Shown here in pieces: positions 27,701 to 41,700 of a DNA stretch of 64,000 bases. This DNA comes from Lanius collurio. Taxonomy: Eukaryota; Chordata; Aves; Passeriformes; Laniidae. The stretch covers positions 10,399,845 through 10,463,844 of the forward strand of contig JACBWW010000012.1 of the NCBI GenBank assembly GCA_020086605.1. The letters are read 5' to 3'. The notes under the pieces are model-generated. The model did not search any database and had not been told where the DNA came from. It was given only the letters and a program-made list of their open reading frames with translations. Position 1 is the stretch's first letter, and every line of letters starts with the position of its first letter. Position numbers and translations under genes: made by a program.

Positions 27701-30700
27701 TGTATCACCCTAGCCAATTCATACTACTTCCCCAATCTTTTCCTTTAACATCAGGTGAACCACTATTTTGGAGACAGCGGGGAAGTTCAACCACCACGAA
27801 GCTCTAACCAGGTTAAAATTTATTTTGTATCATTTCAGTAGTTCAAAATAATCCTATTAATCTAAAAAACATACAGTGGTTTTCTTGTCATGGTTCTCTA
27901 CCTGAAAAGACCTCCCTATACTCTTGACACCTGTGTTCCTGCTGATTTCTGTAGCTCTACTTACCTCTGTTCCTCAGGGTCACAGAACTGCAAAAATTGA
28001 CATTTCAAAGGTGAGAGGATAGCCTGGACAAAAGCTTAAGAAAGTCCCAAACTTAAAAACACTTTATGAAAGTAGAAATTTTCACCAAAAAGAAAAAAAA
28101 AAAAAACCCAACATGATTTTGGAGTTCTTTCTGGCAGTAAGGCAGCTGCAAATTTGTTCTTTTATAATCCCACCTAATCTATGGAAGGAAACAGCTACAT
28201 AACCTCTAAGGAGATGAAAAAGTCCTGTGTTTAAACTGAAGTTAAATTAATGCAATGAATGCATGAGCAGGGACTTGTTCCTTTTTCCTTTTATCCCTTT
28301 CTTTTTCAAGATAGCTTTCTGAAGAAGCTCACTAGCATGGTACAGGAAAGTCCTCAAGAGTGAAATGAGGGTATGCATCTCAATGTCACCACAGGAAAAA
28401 AAGGAGCATTTTTTGTTGAAAAATCCAAGTGGTGTCTTTATGGATGACTGCTACCATGAAACAAGGCACAGAGATACCCCTTTTGCAGAAACCAGAAATT
28501 ATGAAATGTTGTTGTGCCAGAAAAAGGCTGAAAAAAATTGTCCTTTGTTTGAGAGAAGAGACTTCTAAGCACACTTTCACGGCAGCTGAAATGGGGACAC
28601 TGCTATCCTTAACAAAGTAAAATTAACAAATGCAATTTCTGAGTGTTTTTCACTTAATATCAATACAGGTGAATATTTTCACTGTAAATGAAGTTAAGGA
28701 TGTCTGAAGAGGTTTAAAGTACACATTTGCACTACAAGAAAGTAAAAAGTCTTTAAGTTCCAAGCTGACAGCTTAAGAGGAGACTAAAACACAAGCATGT
28801 AGCTGCTTCTGTTTCCCCTTTTAACAGACAGCAGTTAAATACTTGTTTCCTGCCTTGCTATCCTCTTAATTTGACAGCAAGACTGAAATGAAAACCGTGT
28901 TTGGGAGATCTGAGGTAACATTCAGTGAAAGAAAAAGTAGTAAAAGAAATAGGAGTGACACATTAAATTGTGCTTTTAGCGTACATATCTGTAAGATCTT
29001 TCTTCACGTCACATGTGATTGCTTTAAGTATTGGCTTATCCTCCTCTTTCCAATATTAATAATTCTTGAAATGCAAGCTTTGGTTCCAGTAAAATTCAAG
29101 TCCCAAGGTAAAAACTGTTGCTTTATTCCCAAGAGAGACACAAGTCTTCTATAATGCTTGCTCTTAAGGGATTTTCTTTTTACCATCACCTTGCTCTTTT
29201 CCAACTGTTATTGGAAGAACTATAATTGCATTCTGAAATAAAATTTTAAATATGCATTGAACACATTTTAAACAGCAACTGAAGAACAGGAACACAGACA
29301 ATACACATTTTTTTTTTATAGATTGATAAAAAACACCATGAAAAGTAAGAAATTTGTGACTTATATTTACACAGAACAATATCTTCACCTTTCAATACCA
29401 AGAGGGGATTTTTGACATACATGAATAACAATTAAAGGAGGGTAAAAAGTGTTAATGTCCTACTAAAGACAATCTCTTGTGAGTAGAACATAAAAGGTCA
29501 GAAATGGTAGTTTCTATTTATTTTGTTTGATTTAATAATATCTCAATAAATATTTCTGCATGTAAATTTACCTCACCTGCAAAAAAATGTTTACATTCCT
29601 TAATGAATGTTCACTTATGGGAAAACAACTCTTAAACACTTCCAGTCCAAGCACATCTGACCATCTAGAAGTTAGATTTCTCTTCAGCAAACCACAAAGA
29701 CAAGTCAGGCCAAACCTTTACATCTCCATCAATGTATTAATAACACCATCACTTAATTTATAGGATGGACTTTTATTAACACACCACTTTTTCTCTTTGG
29801 AAGACTGCTTTGATAGTAGAATTCTAAATCAAGTCCTTGCTTTGCAAAGAGCATGCTGAGTTTCTCAGCACATGTACTGTAGTTACATTCTGGATGAAAT
29901 TTCTACATTCAGAAACCTTGATGATGAGACATCTGGAAAAAACACTTGATTTTCAAAGATATCAGTGATAGATAATGGAGCTCAGATGTCCTTATAAAGT
30001 ATAAGGTCTACTCCCTATCAGGTACAGGGAGCTCTTTTTAAATCCTAAGCATTTTCAGCAACAGCATAAAATTTAAATGTAATTTTCAATTAGATACCTT
30101 CCACAGTAAAGGCATTTTAATGGACTACAAAGAGCAAATATTATAAGGGAGGTCTATCTTAGGTGACACAAGTGACACTCAACCCAATTCCTAGCATGAG
30201 GCTCTAAAACACATTTTACTTTCCCGACATTAAGGGCATTCTGAATTGCTCTATCAAGAAGGATCAGCTCAACTGCCAGTGCAGTTGCCACAGGGAATTT
30301 TCTCCATCAATGGAATACAACAGATTTGCTGGGCATATCACACTAACTAGCTATTTCTCTACATTTAGCAGAAGAGACTGCCAAATTACTGTCTAATTCA
30401 GTAAAGATACAGATCCAGCAGTCTATTAGAGTCTTTGCTTTTACTTACAGTCTGATTTAAAGTGACAATTCAAATGTTCTCTTGTATAACCATAAAATAA
30501 TGGGATATTAATAATACAGGTTATACATTTCATGTCAAGCTTAATTTTAAGCTAATTATCAAGATGAAATGAAATATTTAAAAATTAGTGAAATGATAAA
30601 TGAGGAGACTGGAGAAAGGTAACTAAATCATACAAGTTTTATACTGTCCTTTTCCTGTGTACATCGTCAAACTTTGTTATGGGTAAATGCAGTGGAACAG

Positions 30701-33700
30701 CCATTTTTACCCCTCAATATTAAAAATATAATATCCAAGCTATAACAGATCACTCGTGCATGTTTCAAAGGCAGTGCCAAGCACCGTGTCCTTCTGAGCC
30801 TTGAGAGCAGATGCTGAAATGAAGGCATCAGAGAGATTAGTCAGAATTTGTGCCATCTCTATTTTTAAGTGCTCCGAAGCTCCCACACTGGAATATGAAG
30901 CCTTCATAAAGATATTTATACACTTAAGAAATGGAAGAAGGGGAAATGAATAAGCTTCCCAAAAACAATGAAGGGACAAAAACATGAGAGAGAATTTGGG
31001 GACTGGAAGCCACATTATGATAGAGGTTATCCCTAGCAGCATACATGGAAGTATGAATGCAAGCAGCTTGCAAACACCATTTAAATACAAGTCTTGATTA
31101 GAAACTGGAGCCAGAAGTATTCCTTGCGCTAAGAACATCCTCATTTTGCATTTTTCCCAAGTCTATCTGCCAATAAGGAATTTTTCCTGGGCTGTCAATA
31201 GATAAACAGACCCAAATCTTTATTATTACACAGGCTGGACTGCCAGTGAGGAAGATTAGACCCAAGAGCATTTATGGGAAGAACTAAGTCAATCCTTAGG
31301 GTGGGATAATGTAGGATTACTACTACCAGTAATTATCAACCTTCCAGATTCTGCCCTGCTTGAGTCTGACATTATGCCTTAATGGTATAAATTTACCTTC
31401 TATAACATGTTAACAGGAAGTTCTAGAAACTGCTGAGGGCAGTTCCTCTCCTGAGGGCAGTTCATTCTTTTTCCTCTGAAAAGTGTCCAGACAACTGCAT
31501 CATTCCTCCTTCATCCTGTTAGAAAGTGAAACTTAATGGGAAATTAAGTTTGAGAAATGAGAATCTTCCACCTGCTAAGAAATACGAATCTTTGTGCTCA
31601 ACAGCTGTCAGATGGTGAGCCCTGAACTGAGTCGGTTTTTACATAGCTCCAGTTTTGTTCCACATTATGTACCATGTGGGGATACTTTTTTAATAAGAGA
31701 GCATACACTGATGATATCCATGACTACTGGCTGTGATTTTTATTAAAGCAGAGTAAATGTTTAATACAAAACGAATCTTTAAAATCTATGCAAATGAGAT
31801 TGTGAAGCCCTTATTGAACAAGGCAAGATCTTTTTTCCATATTGCAGGCATACATTGGGACTACTGCAAATGTCAGAGCATGAAAGATCTCCTTACAATG
31901 CCCAGATCTGAATCCCATAAAAATTTTCATCACCCTCGCTGAATGAGAGCCAGTTTAATAAATCACTGAAATTTACTCTCAGAAAGCTGTTGCAAACCTG
32001 TCCTGCATAAAACATCCAGTCAAAGCTGTACGAATAGACTTAATGTATTTGCAAACCTGCACTAGTGAGTTTAACACAATTTATTCAATATATCCTAAAA
32101 CATTTCAATACACTTATGTTTTCTAGGCTTGATTTTCCATTCTCTAAATTGGCAAACTCTCAGGTCAAGGAGTTTTCATGACTGATTTTGCAACATTGAA
32201 TTATTTTAAACCAAGTAGAGTTTTCAAGATGTATGGTTATGATTAAAAGTGGCAATTCCTACAAACTATGTGAAAAGAATATTGCATTTATATCGTCTTA
32301 TAGCCCTCTACTATTTTACTCTTGTACCACAATAAAAACTTCTTTAATTTTAATTTAAAATTTAGTGTAGTTAGGTGCAATTGTAAGCTTAAGGTGAAAT
32401 TTTAAAACAAGGGTATAAATTCCAATGCAAAAGGAACAGGCTGTATAGCCAATGTTTTTGTTTAAAACTTACGTAGCAAATAATTCATCATCAAATATTT
32501 CTTTTGTTGCTTTTTTTGCCTCTTTTTTTTTTTTTTTCCAAACAGGGGTCTTTCCAGGTTTGTATATTGCAGTTATTTGTTATAAAAATCTGGACAGTGT
32601 ATTTTTAGCCTATCAAGATTTTAACAACAGAATAAAATTGAAGGAAAGAAATATACAAAAAGATCAGTCTAAGCCTCCCTATAATGTCAAGCTCCTACTC
32701 AACATTAGTAGTACAAACAGCTCCCATACGAAACCTTTGGATAGAATCATTTACTTAAAGCCTTAATTTCTCTCTACCTGACACTATGCAATAATACCCC
32801 TTTGCAAGTACCACCTTTTGTGAAGAAAGCTTTATAAAGGTGCTATCACATATCATACAAACAAGCCAAGCTCTGGAGACATAATTGTATAACTAACTCA
32901 AAATTAAGAAGCAAATTAGAAACAGAGGTGAGAATAGGACACAGGTCTTCTGCTGCTTGTGCTTTGGTTTGTGGTGCTCAGTAGAAGAGTGTCCTCATCA
33001 ACTCAAGCTGCTCCAGGGATGTACACATGAGTAGATTCAACCTAAAAGAAGTAATCTCAAAATTTCCACTCAAAACACAATGAAAACCTTTCTAGCTGCA
33101 AGGAGTTCAACAATGCCCTGCCGATTTCAGTCTTTGACCAGACTTTCTGAAGTCAGGGTGGTCTGACTTGCCAATTGCTCAGGGGCAGAGGGAGGAGTTT
33201 TCTGCTCCCCCAATTCAGATGAAGGAGGCCTAAAGTAGCGCTGGACTTTAAGGAGTGTTTCCAAACCAAACTGGGACTTTGCCCAGGAGCATTTTGCACA
33301 GTTCTGTCTGTCCCACCCTCACCTTCCCCACCCCCCAAACACCTGGAAACCATCTTTTACTTCTTCTCACATCCCACTTTTTCAATCTACCTTTCTGACC
33401 AGCAGTGCCTTCCTTCAACAGAGATTTTCCATTGCCTCTAAAGGAACTGTGCTTCATTCCTAATTTCAGCTCCAAATGTTCTTTTTTTCTGTCTTTATGT
33501 TCAACTCTGATCCTTGTTTGCATCACTACTGGAAAACAGAAGTGCAGAATATTGCAAATATTTCTTTCATCTTCTACTTGGTCATTTTCATAGATGTGCT
33601 CAATTTACAGTTCAGGCACAGGAGATTTATAGCTGCCAATCACCTTGAAGTTTGGCCAACAAGGAACCTTCAGGAGAACTCCGTCCTCAGAGTTACACCT

Positions 33701-34584
33701 CTGAGGTTTAGCTACACTGACACAGATATATAGGTATATTTTCCCCCAACAATACAAACATAAAGATTGAACACTGAAATAGAGCAGTTTCCATGCCATT
33801 TCCCAGTCTGGCAGAGCCCATTCTTAGACATACATGATGTAATAGGAACCCTATATGCATTTTTAATATAACTACCACACACTACAGCAATACAATTTTG
33901 GCGCCTCGTAGAAGACCTCTGTATACCACCCCACGTGATCTAGAGGATGATTCTACCTCTTGCTACTGACAAGGGACTGGCAGTGAAACTCCTTGTTCTG
34001 TCGTTTCCTTCACAGACACACAAAAGAGAAAGACAATTCCCCTAACCAGAGACATGTTATTTTTGTTGAAACAACATTATGTAATGAAGAAATTGAAATC
34101 CAAATAGGATAAAGCAAGGGAGGATTCAAAAACCATTACATATTTTCTCTAGAGGGAGTGGCATTGGCAGTCTGCAGCTATGTGACATTTCTGGTTGCTC
34201 AGCAAAAGAAAAAAATATTATGTTTATTTTATTTTTAAACAGATTCCTTAAAAGCACTTTTCTAATACCTATTTCTACTGAAAACTGGGACAGTGTGAAG
34301 CCTCCAAAGCTGTTGAAATTAAGGCATCATTAAAACCAGAGAATTAAAAAACAAAATGGAAGTATTTTCTGCAAGACATCCCTAAAGGTTTTTATTACTT
34401 TTATAATACTCTTTTTAATGTACTGACTAAGTTCTTGAAAAAATGTTTCTGTCAAAAGATGCTCAGTTATTTTATTTAAGAGCACAGACCTACAAAGTGC
34501 CTTCAGGAGAGAAGATACAACCCCAAAACCTTTCCTAAAACCAGGACAACATAGTTGCCCTTTCCACAACAAAGGTTAATGGTA
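24707..34584. other. Long AT-rich non-coding stretch
   Basis: No exon, RNA gene or clear transposon was recognised. A 134-codon minus-strand open frame at 30740-31144 has no family motif and is judged chance. An A12 run lies near 28095 and a T-rich run near 32525-32538. A short 'atcatagaatcata' at 27518-27533 resembles a CR1 terminus but has no CR1 body beside it. Confidence 0.45.
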
Positions 34585-35128
34585 ACCTGGGCTGCATTAG
34601 GAGAAGAGTTGGCAGCAGACTGAGGCAGATGGTCCTTCCCTTCTACTCAGCATTGGTGAGACAACTGCAGTGCAGGGTCCTGTTGTGGGTCCACAGTAAA
34701 AGTGAGAACTGCTGGAGAAAGTCCTGTGAAGGGCTTGAAAGTGAGGAAGGCATTGAAGCATCTCTACCATGAGGAAAGGCTGAGAAGCGATGTCCAACCT
34801 GGAAAATGAAAAGCTCAGGAGCATCTTATCAAGGTGTATAAATACCTGCAGGGAGACTGCAAAGACAACAGTGATAGGACAAGAAGTGATGAACACAAAC
34901 CAAAATACAAGAGGTTCCCTTTTTATATTAGATAACAACTTTTCACTGTGAAGGTGACCAAGCACTGGCACACGTTGCCCAAGGAGTTCTAGCCTCATAG
35001 ATATTAGAAGGCCATCCAGCTATGGATCAGAATCAGTTCTAGGCAGACTTGCTTGTGCAGGGAGATTGAGTAAAATGACCTGCAGAGGTCTCTTCCAACC
35101 TGAACCATCCTGGGAGTCTGCAATCATG
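34585..35128 (+). mobile_element. CR1: CR1 LINE, 3' fragment
   Basis: A plus-strand CR1 3' segment. It begins with the ORF2 C-terminal region ('gggctgcattaggag', 'gtccttccc', 'ggtgagacaactgcagtgc'), passes 'aagcatctctaccatgagga', and reaches the typical 3' end 'gacctgcagaggtctcttcc' followed by 'aacctgaaccatcctggga'. The terminal octamer-like repeats are degenerate. It is 5'-truncated at about 34585 and heavily mutated. The 133-codon minus-strand open frame over 34597-34998 is an antisense shadow, not a gene. Confidence 0.9.
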
Positions 35129-36168
35129 ATGTTTCTTTATCAGAAAAGGGAATTAAACTCACAAGATAATAAAAAATCAGTGGTTTGAAAGACATCTTTA
35201 GAAGGGGGACTGTGGGATTACACTAAATAAAGCTCAACAACAAGTTCCTAAAAGACAGATAAGACAAATCTCCAGAAGGAAAGCCCTCCCAAACGACTGG
35301 AGCACTGGCGTGAAAACTGTGTTGGTATCAAGACTCTGAAGTCCTAAAGTCTGTCCCTGTCCTCTCACAAAGGGCTTATGAAAGCTTCTTAAAGTAATTT
35401 CAGCTCTCCAAGTTTCAACTACAATCTTACCTCCTAGGAGTTTTATGCAGAAAAATTCAAGGGTGATGTTTAGACATGGAGATGGAGAGAAAGAAATGCA
35501 AGGATTTATAAGAACAAAAATAAATACATTGATCAAAGGAGCTGCATTCATTCACTTGTTAGTACAAAATCCAGGATCAGGAAGCCTTTACAGATGCTCC
35601 CTGTCCTGCAAACTGATCCTCCACATGCAGCACTTTGATCTCACTGTACAATGTTGAGCTTGTAACAGAAGAACTCTCAGAACAAACAGCACATCCAGCC
35701 CACAAGAGGTGACCTGCATCAGGTGGGCAGAAGGTTGGTGACTTGCCCATGCTGATGAAGGCTCCACACAGCATAACTTCTTCCTGTGATTTATTCTGTT
35801 TTCTTCCATGTAGAGGTGCACAAAGTAAGGACTTAATTGTGATGATGCATGGCAGAACATGGATGACAATGAAAGATTCAGTCCAGAAAACCTGACCCAG
35901 AGGTCAGTATACATCACACCTCATACACCATGTGTCCAAGAGATAGGATTCTGCTATGGACTTCAGCAGAGTACCATAAAAGTTTAAATTCATAAAAGCC
36001 TGTGTTTCAGCTTCCCAAACCTCATTCTCTGAAGAATTCTGATGAGAAACACAGCCATACAAATGCTTTAAGAATATGACTTTACATTTCCGTGCTGATG
36101 AACTTTTTGTTTTCTAGCTTATCATTTCTGGTTTTGCTATGTAGAACAGGTTCCTTCTCTTGGGGTGA

Positions 36169-36216
36169 GGAACACTATGAGTTAGTGTCCAGGGAACACT
36201 ATGAGTTAGTGTCCAG
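36169..36216 (+). repeat. Perfect 24-bp tandem duplication, two copies
   Basis: The 24-base unit beginning GGAACACTATGAGTTAG occurs twice head to tail, at 36169-36192 and 36193-36216, with no mismatch. Perfect identity suggests a recent event or a possible copy-number polymorphism. Confidence 0.95.
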
Positions 36217-37879
36217 GTGTCTGTAACATGGAGTTTCTATGCACTATTACGATCCTTTAAGGTCACCGGTCATGAAGGTCTTAGGGAGGCTGTCTGGGTG
36301 TCACTTCAAAAAAGCCCCCAGCATACAAGCCCATCTCAGGCACACATAAGACAGTTATTGGTCTGTCTCAGTGCCCATTTATTGGTCAACCACAGCAGTA
36401 TGGTTGGGAGATTCCTGGAGTCACCCTGTCACAACAATTGAATCATTTTTGACACTACAAGGCTTTTATAGTAAATACATGTATATAGCTAGAGAGCTAA
36501 AAATTCAGTATGCCTTTGGGAAAAATCACTTTTCATCCCTGTGAGCAAGCTAACAGGAAGACAGGAAAAACTTCAAGACTAACATTTAGAAAATAGTAGA
36601 AGCTCTGGAAGGCTATAACAAAAAAAAAATAATAATCAGTCTGGGGAAAAGTGGCTAAGCCGGCATGGTAATGTGCCAGTCAAACAACAGGGAAGAACCC
36701 ATCAGCTCAAACAAATAGAAACCAATGAAAAACACCCTAATTGCTAAAAAAGCTTGTACACAAGTGAGAAAAGGTAATCCATTGGGAAGGCACTGCACTG
36801 GGCTTATTAAATACTAAGACAGACAATAAGGCTAATAAAACATAACAGAATGCCTAAGAAACTGATAAACTCTCTAAAGTAAAAAAGGTATTAAATTAAC
36901 AAAAAGAAACCAGAGTTCTGCTGGGACAAGAACAGCTCATCCTCCTGTTACAAAGAGACATAAAATGCAATTTGCAGCTGAGATGGAACAGCAAAATAAG
37001 AGAATAATATAACTGAAGCACTAGGGAAACCCAGACTCTGAGTTCTTTAGTCTGAACAGAAGAAAAAAAAAAAAAAAAAACAAACCAAAACCCCACCATA
37101 AAAGAAAAAATTCCCAGTGTATTACTAAAAAGTCATACAGCATAAGGTGTATGCTAACTAACTAACAGTAAGTTGTTGGAAGATACCAGAGAGCTGAAGC
37201 AAACATTTCTGGAAAATGAAATCAAAGACAGACTTCTTAAAGTTTGTCATTCAGAATGACCCAGAAAAATATCATGCAGCTAATATACTTTCTAATATAA
37301 ATTCACTTGCTCTCTTTTATGACTGAGTTTGTCATTCAATGGACTGATCACTATTAGGATACTCAGGTCAGAGACATGTGAGCTTCCCTTAACCACCAGC
37401 TTGCACCAAAGTCCAGGCCATCAGCTGCTGCTATTTACCTCTCCTCATTATTTTTAAGAAATTAAGTTATTGAAACTATGAAAAAACCACAAACTATCAG
37501 TAAGATTATGTTATTGATGACACAAATCTTCAATTTGAACTCCACAGAAAAAATGAAAAAGACCATGAGACCTAGGAGAGCAAGCCCAGACCAAGACAGA
37601 CTCCTCCCAGTCAAAAAAATAATAAGGCAGTGAGGGATACAAAAACTCTGAAGGGGAAAAAAAGACAACATTTCAGCTCTAATTTGTGAGCCTAGGCATC
37701 TTGTCAGTAGCAAAGGGATCATGTTTGTATAGTACCAACCTGACAGAGCTGTGATCTCTAGATGCAGTACAAATACAGAAAGATAGAAGTAGTAAGCCAC
37801 TTATGTGTTAATCAGGCTGTAAATGCTGCCTGAATTTCACAAGTAACCACTTCTGCCTGCCTTCTAATTGAAGATAGCT

Positions 37880-38022
37880 CACAAACAAACAAAAACAAAA
37901 AAAACCCAAGCAAACAAAAAACCAACATCAAAAAATAAAACAAACAAAAAAGAAGAAAAACAAAACAAATAAATAAAAAAAAAAACAAACCAAACAAAAA
38001 ACCCCCCCACAAACCCACAAAA
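37880..38022 (+). repeat. A/C-only low-complexity tract, (CAAA)n-like
   Basis: About 140 bases composed almost wholly of A and C, in imperfect CAAA/CAAAA units and ending in a C7 run. It accounts for the Phe/Leu-rich minus-strand open frame over the same interval, which is therefore not a gene. Confidence 0.9.
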
Positions 38023-38517
38023 CATCTCTTCCAGGATATTTTAAACACTTATTTCAGAGAAAAAATAAAAAGTCTAAGTCTTGGAGAGGTATGTGAAAAC
38101 TGAAAATGGAGCACATAAACTAAACACAAGAATTTCAAGCTTCCAAAAAGTGCCTTGATTTTGGGCAAATCTCTATAGATCTTTGTTGGTGTAAGTAGTG
38201 TCTCGTCCTGTTGCAAAATAGATATTTACTTACCCAGCAGGTGATACATAGACATTGTTAGATCTCTCTGCAGACAGTAAGATGACAAAATGTGTCAAAG
38301 GACATAGGACAAATACACAATAGGAAGGGGAAACCTAGAGGGCTGCTGAATCTCTCACTTGAGCAAATAGTTTTAAGCTGCCAAGATTGGAATTGAATAT
38401 GGCACAGCTTAGTCATTCACTATAAAATACTGTCTTGAAAGTGCTCAAATCCACCGGTTCCTAAACCACGTTTTTCCTGAAAGGTCTAGTGAGGCCAGTC
38501 GCCAAGAGCAGCAGACA

Positions 38518-38796
38518 TTATCTTGGCAAGGAGTTATTTCTTCGCCTTAAGCCTTCTAAGAAAGAAGTTTTGTTTTGTAATAAGGAATATTCCCCGAGAA
38601 CATGGAGTACTTGTACTTCTAGTTTCTCTCTTAAAGACCGTTCCTGCTGTGCCACTGAAATTGGTGGCAGCACTGTAACTGCCTCTTCCTCAGCACCCGC
38701 TGCTTCTGCAAATGCATGCAAGATTTCGTGTTTTAGGAGCTTTTTCAGAAAGCTGTACAGGCTCAACAACAACAACAAAAAATCCACATAATACAA
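38518..38796 (-). pseudogene. Coding-looking minus-strand fragment, unidentified
   Basis: The minus-strand frame of 92 codons has a composition unlike the chance frames around it. It is rich in Glu, Ala, Leu and Lys, with an amphipathic, coiled-coil-like stretch (residues about 50-85, including 'QQERSLREKLEVQVLHVL'). CpG dinucleotides are slightly more frequent than in the flanks. A possible acceptor (tgcatttgcag) lies inside it, but no good donor follows the open part. I do not recognise the protein. It could be an exon of an unseen gene, a processed-pseudogene fragment, or chance. Confidence 0.15.
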
Positions 38797-41700
38797 TTCA
38801 GGAAGTTATTGAAGTTATTGAACACAGGCTTTTAATGTAACAAGTTGCAAGCATTGCACTTTTAACCTGTTTGAATACTTCAGCATAAAAATGAGCTCTG
38901 CTTTTGGTCTGCAGACTCTTTACCACCCCTAAAGATCATAAAACTCCAGTCTACAAACAAGCAGGAGGCATTTCTTGGGAATATCTGTTCCATCTAATTC
39001 TTCAGCTGCCTCAAAGCTGCTGATAGATCCCAGCAGGAGCAACACTAAACCTTCATTAGCTCTCACTAACTGAAGGAAGGCAGACTGGGCCATTTCCCCT
39101 CTATTTTCTTTCCCTGTTTGGTCCACATCAAGTACTGAGACAACCAGATCAGTTTCATTCTTGCTCTGACTGCAAGAAACAGGTACAAAATATATTCAAC
39201 ACAGCCCTTCCCATCTTCTGTATGCTAAGGCTGTCATTCCCTATTCCAGGAAAGTCTTTCAGTGTTATACAGAGCAAGCTACCTAAAAACCCACACTCCT
39301 TGAGGGACAAACAAAACATCGCTGTTGGTGATCCTGTGTCCACAAAGCAAACAAAAAGCTCACATCTCAGCAGCCACCTAACTGCACAGTCCTGGAGAGA
39401 TAAAATGTGCTTACACATTCAGCATTATTGCTCTTCAGGGACCTGAATATTTATCTGCTGTGGTCCAAGCATCAGACATATAGACATTACTTCTCCACTT
39501 TGGTCCCTGTAGGATCTCATTGTTTAAGATAACTCACAGCATGCCCACTGCATAAAGACCACCTGCTGTCCAGAACTAAGCACAGCAATTCAGGAAACTT
39601 CCATTAAATTCATGATGACTTTAATACTTTCTTTTTACTATCGTCTTCATCCAGGAATCAAAAGTTTCTTCTTCAGGCCAGCCTTAACACCACAGAGTGC
39701 TTACTTTTGGTGGGGAGATAATTTCACCTCACTTTAAACATCTACTTAACCTTTTCAGTTAATGGTGCTAAAAGGAACATCTGAAATAAGTCAGAAACTA
39801 TGAGATAAAAGTCCCTGTTCATTCTTTGAACATACTAGGGGGACCTAGACAAATAACCAATGTTGTGATCTCATGTGGGTTTTTATGATTTAGCTATCTG
39901 AGCTCTGGCATGAGGGCCCCTCAGATTCATTGTTCTCTGGCTCAGGTTGTGATAGGAGTTTTTAGATCTTCTCCTGTGTAATGTTTTCTACCAGATCAGG
40001 TTTTTGAAGCACCTATGATTTCCTGTATGCTACAGCAAGTCTGGCAAGGTCAGGTGGCAGCAGATCATTTGTTGGAGAGAGCTTGCCAGTCTAAGTTGCA
40101 GAGGACATTGTGAATTCTGTTAATGCCCACCCCTAATTTTTCCCCTACTGCTATTGAACCTGTTAAAGGTGAAGGAGGAGACTATAGTATTAAATTCACT
40201 CCCTTAATACCTTTTGTGGTCTTCAGATGAAATGTCTAATATAAGTACAGAGAAGCAGTGTCATTATGGCCCTTTCAAGTATAAATTACAATCTTTTCAG
40301 AAAAAGTTTCACATCTTTTTATATATCTTTATATCTGTTCCTAATTGTAAATCTTCCTCTTTGACTTGGTCTGTCTTCAGGCAGTAATCAGGCGACCTTT
40401 CTGAGGTGTCCTTTTAAGTCAGATGCCACTAAGCTGATGGGAAAAAAAGGTAAAGGAAACACCTTAAAACGAAAGGGGGAAAAGTGCAAAGGGAAGAAGA
40501 AAGTTGAACTGTAGACGACTATCACTTTCTGCCCTCTTAGTATCTGCATCCAAGACCATTTTTCATGCTGGGATGATGGGGGTTTGGGGCAGGGGGAAGG
40601 GTGGCTTCTGTGTGTTGTCCCTTGGTTGGCTTTTTTTGTAATTGTTTGGGAATTAGAGACAGGCTGAAACTCAGAAATTTCTGCTGAGCAAAAGGCAAAG
40701 GTAACTTTGCTAACTATGTTTTGGGGAGCTGCTTCAATAGAAACCAGCAGGGTCAGCAACCACCTTTCTGTGAAGAGTGCTGAAAGAGTGCTGATTTCTC
40801 AAGGCAGAAAATTAAGCCTGACCAAGATAAACAAAAATAACCTTGTAAAATCATTTCATAAATTGATTTTTTCATAATGTTATCAAACTATCTGCTGTTA
40901 TCAATATCTTCCTGTGTATAAGAACAGACCCTTCTATATTTGAGATGTTAAAAGCCCAAGAGGGTCCAAGCCTAGATCATCTTTTTTCAAACAGGAATTT
41001 TAATTACATTTATAAGTACTTTTACATTCCCAAGTGAAAAAGCACTGTATTTTAGTAAGGAATTAAATCCTGGGATGCTAATTAGGACGTGGGGTTAGGT
41101 TGTCTGTGTCAGGTTGGATTATTCCAGATTTTCACTATTTACACTGACCTCCTGACACAGAGCAATTGTAGCACAGACAGGAGACGTAATGTAATCCTGA
41201 GGCTGACCCTAAGAAACCATTCCCTGATAGAGAGATGCCTCTGAAATGAATGTCAAGTCTGATGCAGTAGAGATAACAAATCTCCAGTTCTAAATAACCT
41301 TCTTATATTCAATTGTTCAAAGAAGGTAACTCTACTTGGTTAAAAAATAAGTTCAAGAAAAACAAAGAAAATAAAGACTAACATTCCAAATGGATCCTTA
41401 ACCACTCCACTTAGATTTTGCTTCTGGTTTGGCCTTTAAATTTGACTGATGCCAACTAGTGAGCTCTTTCCATCCCAACCCATTGGGCACCATCTTCATG
41501 GTGCAGTCCCACAGACAGATAGATTCTTCCAAAAGTATCCAAAGATATTTGACTGCCCAGCTCCCATAATACTCCAGTTTTTATCCTCTTCCAGTGCAAA
41601 GACAAGACAAAAAACAACCCCACAACAACCTATTCTCAGGTGTAGATGGCACATCTGCCACTGCCTGTGTGTCTGTCGGTCTACAAATTTGACTGCAAGG

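Noticed and set aside
30740..31144. 134-codon minus-strand open frame with hydrophobic stretches
   Set aside because: No family motif, no signal peptide context, no supporting neighbour; consistent with chance in AT-rich DNA.
34597..34998. 133-codon minus-strand open frame
   Set aside because: It lies antisense to a CR1 3' fragment and has no protein family features.
37812..38048. Phe/Leu-rich minus-strand frame that looks like a membrane protein
   Set aside because: It is the translation of a (CAAA)n low-complexity tract.
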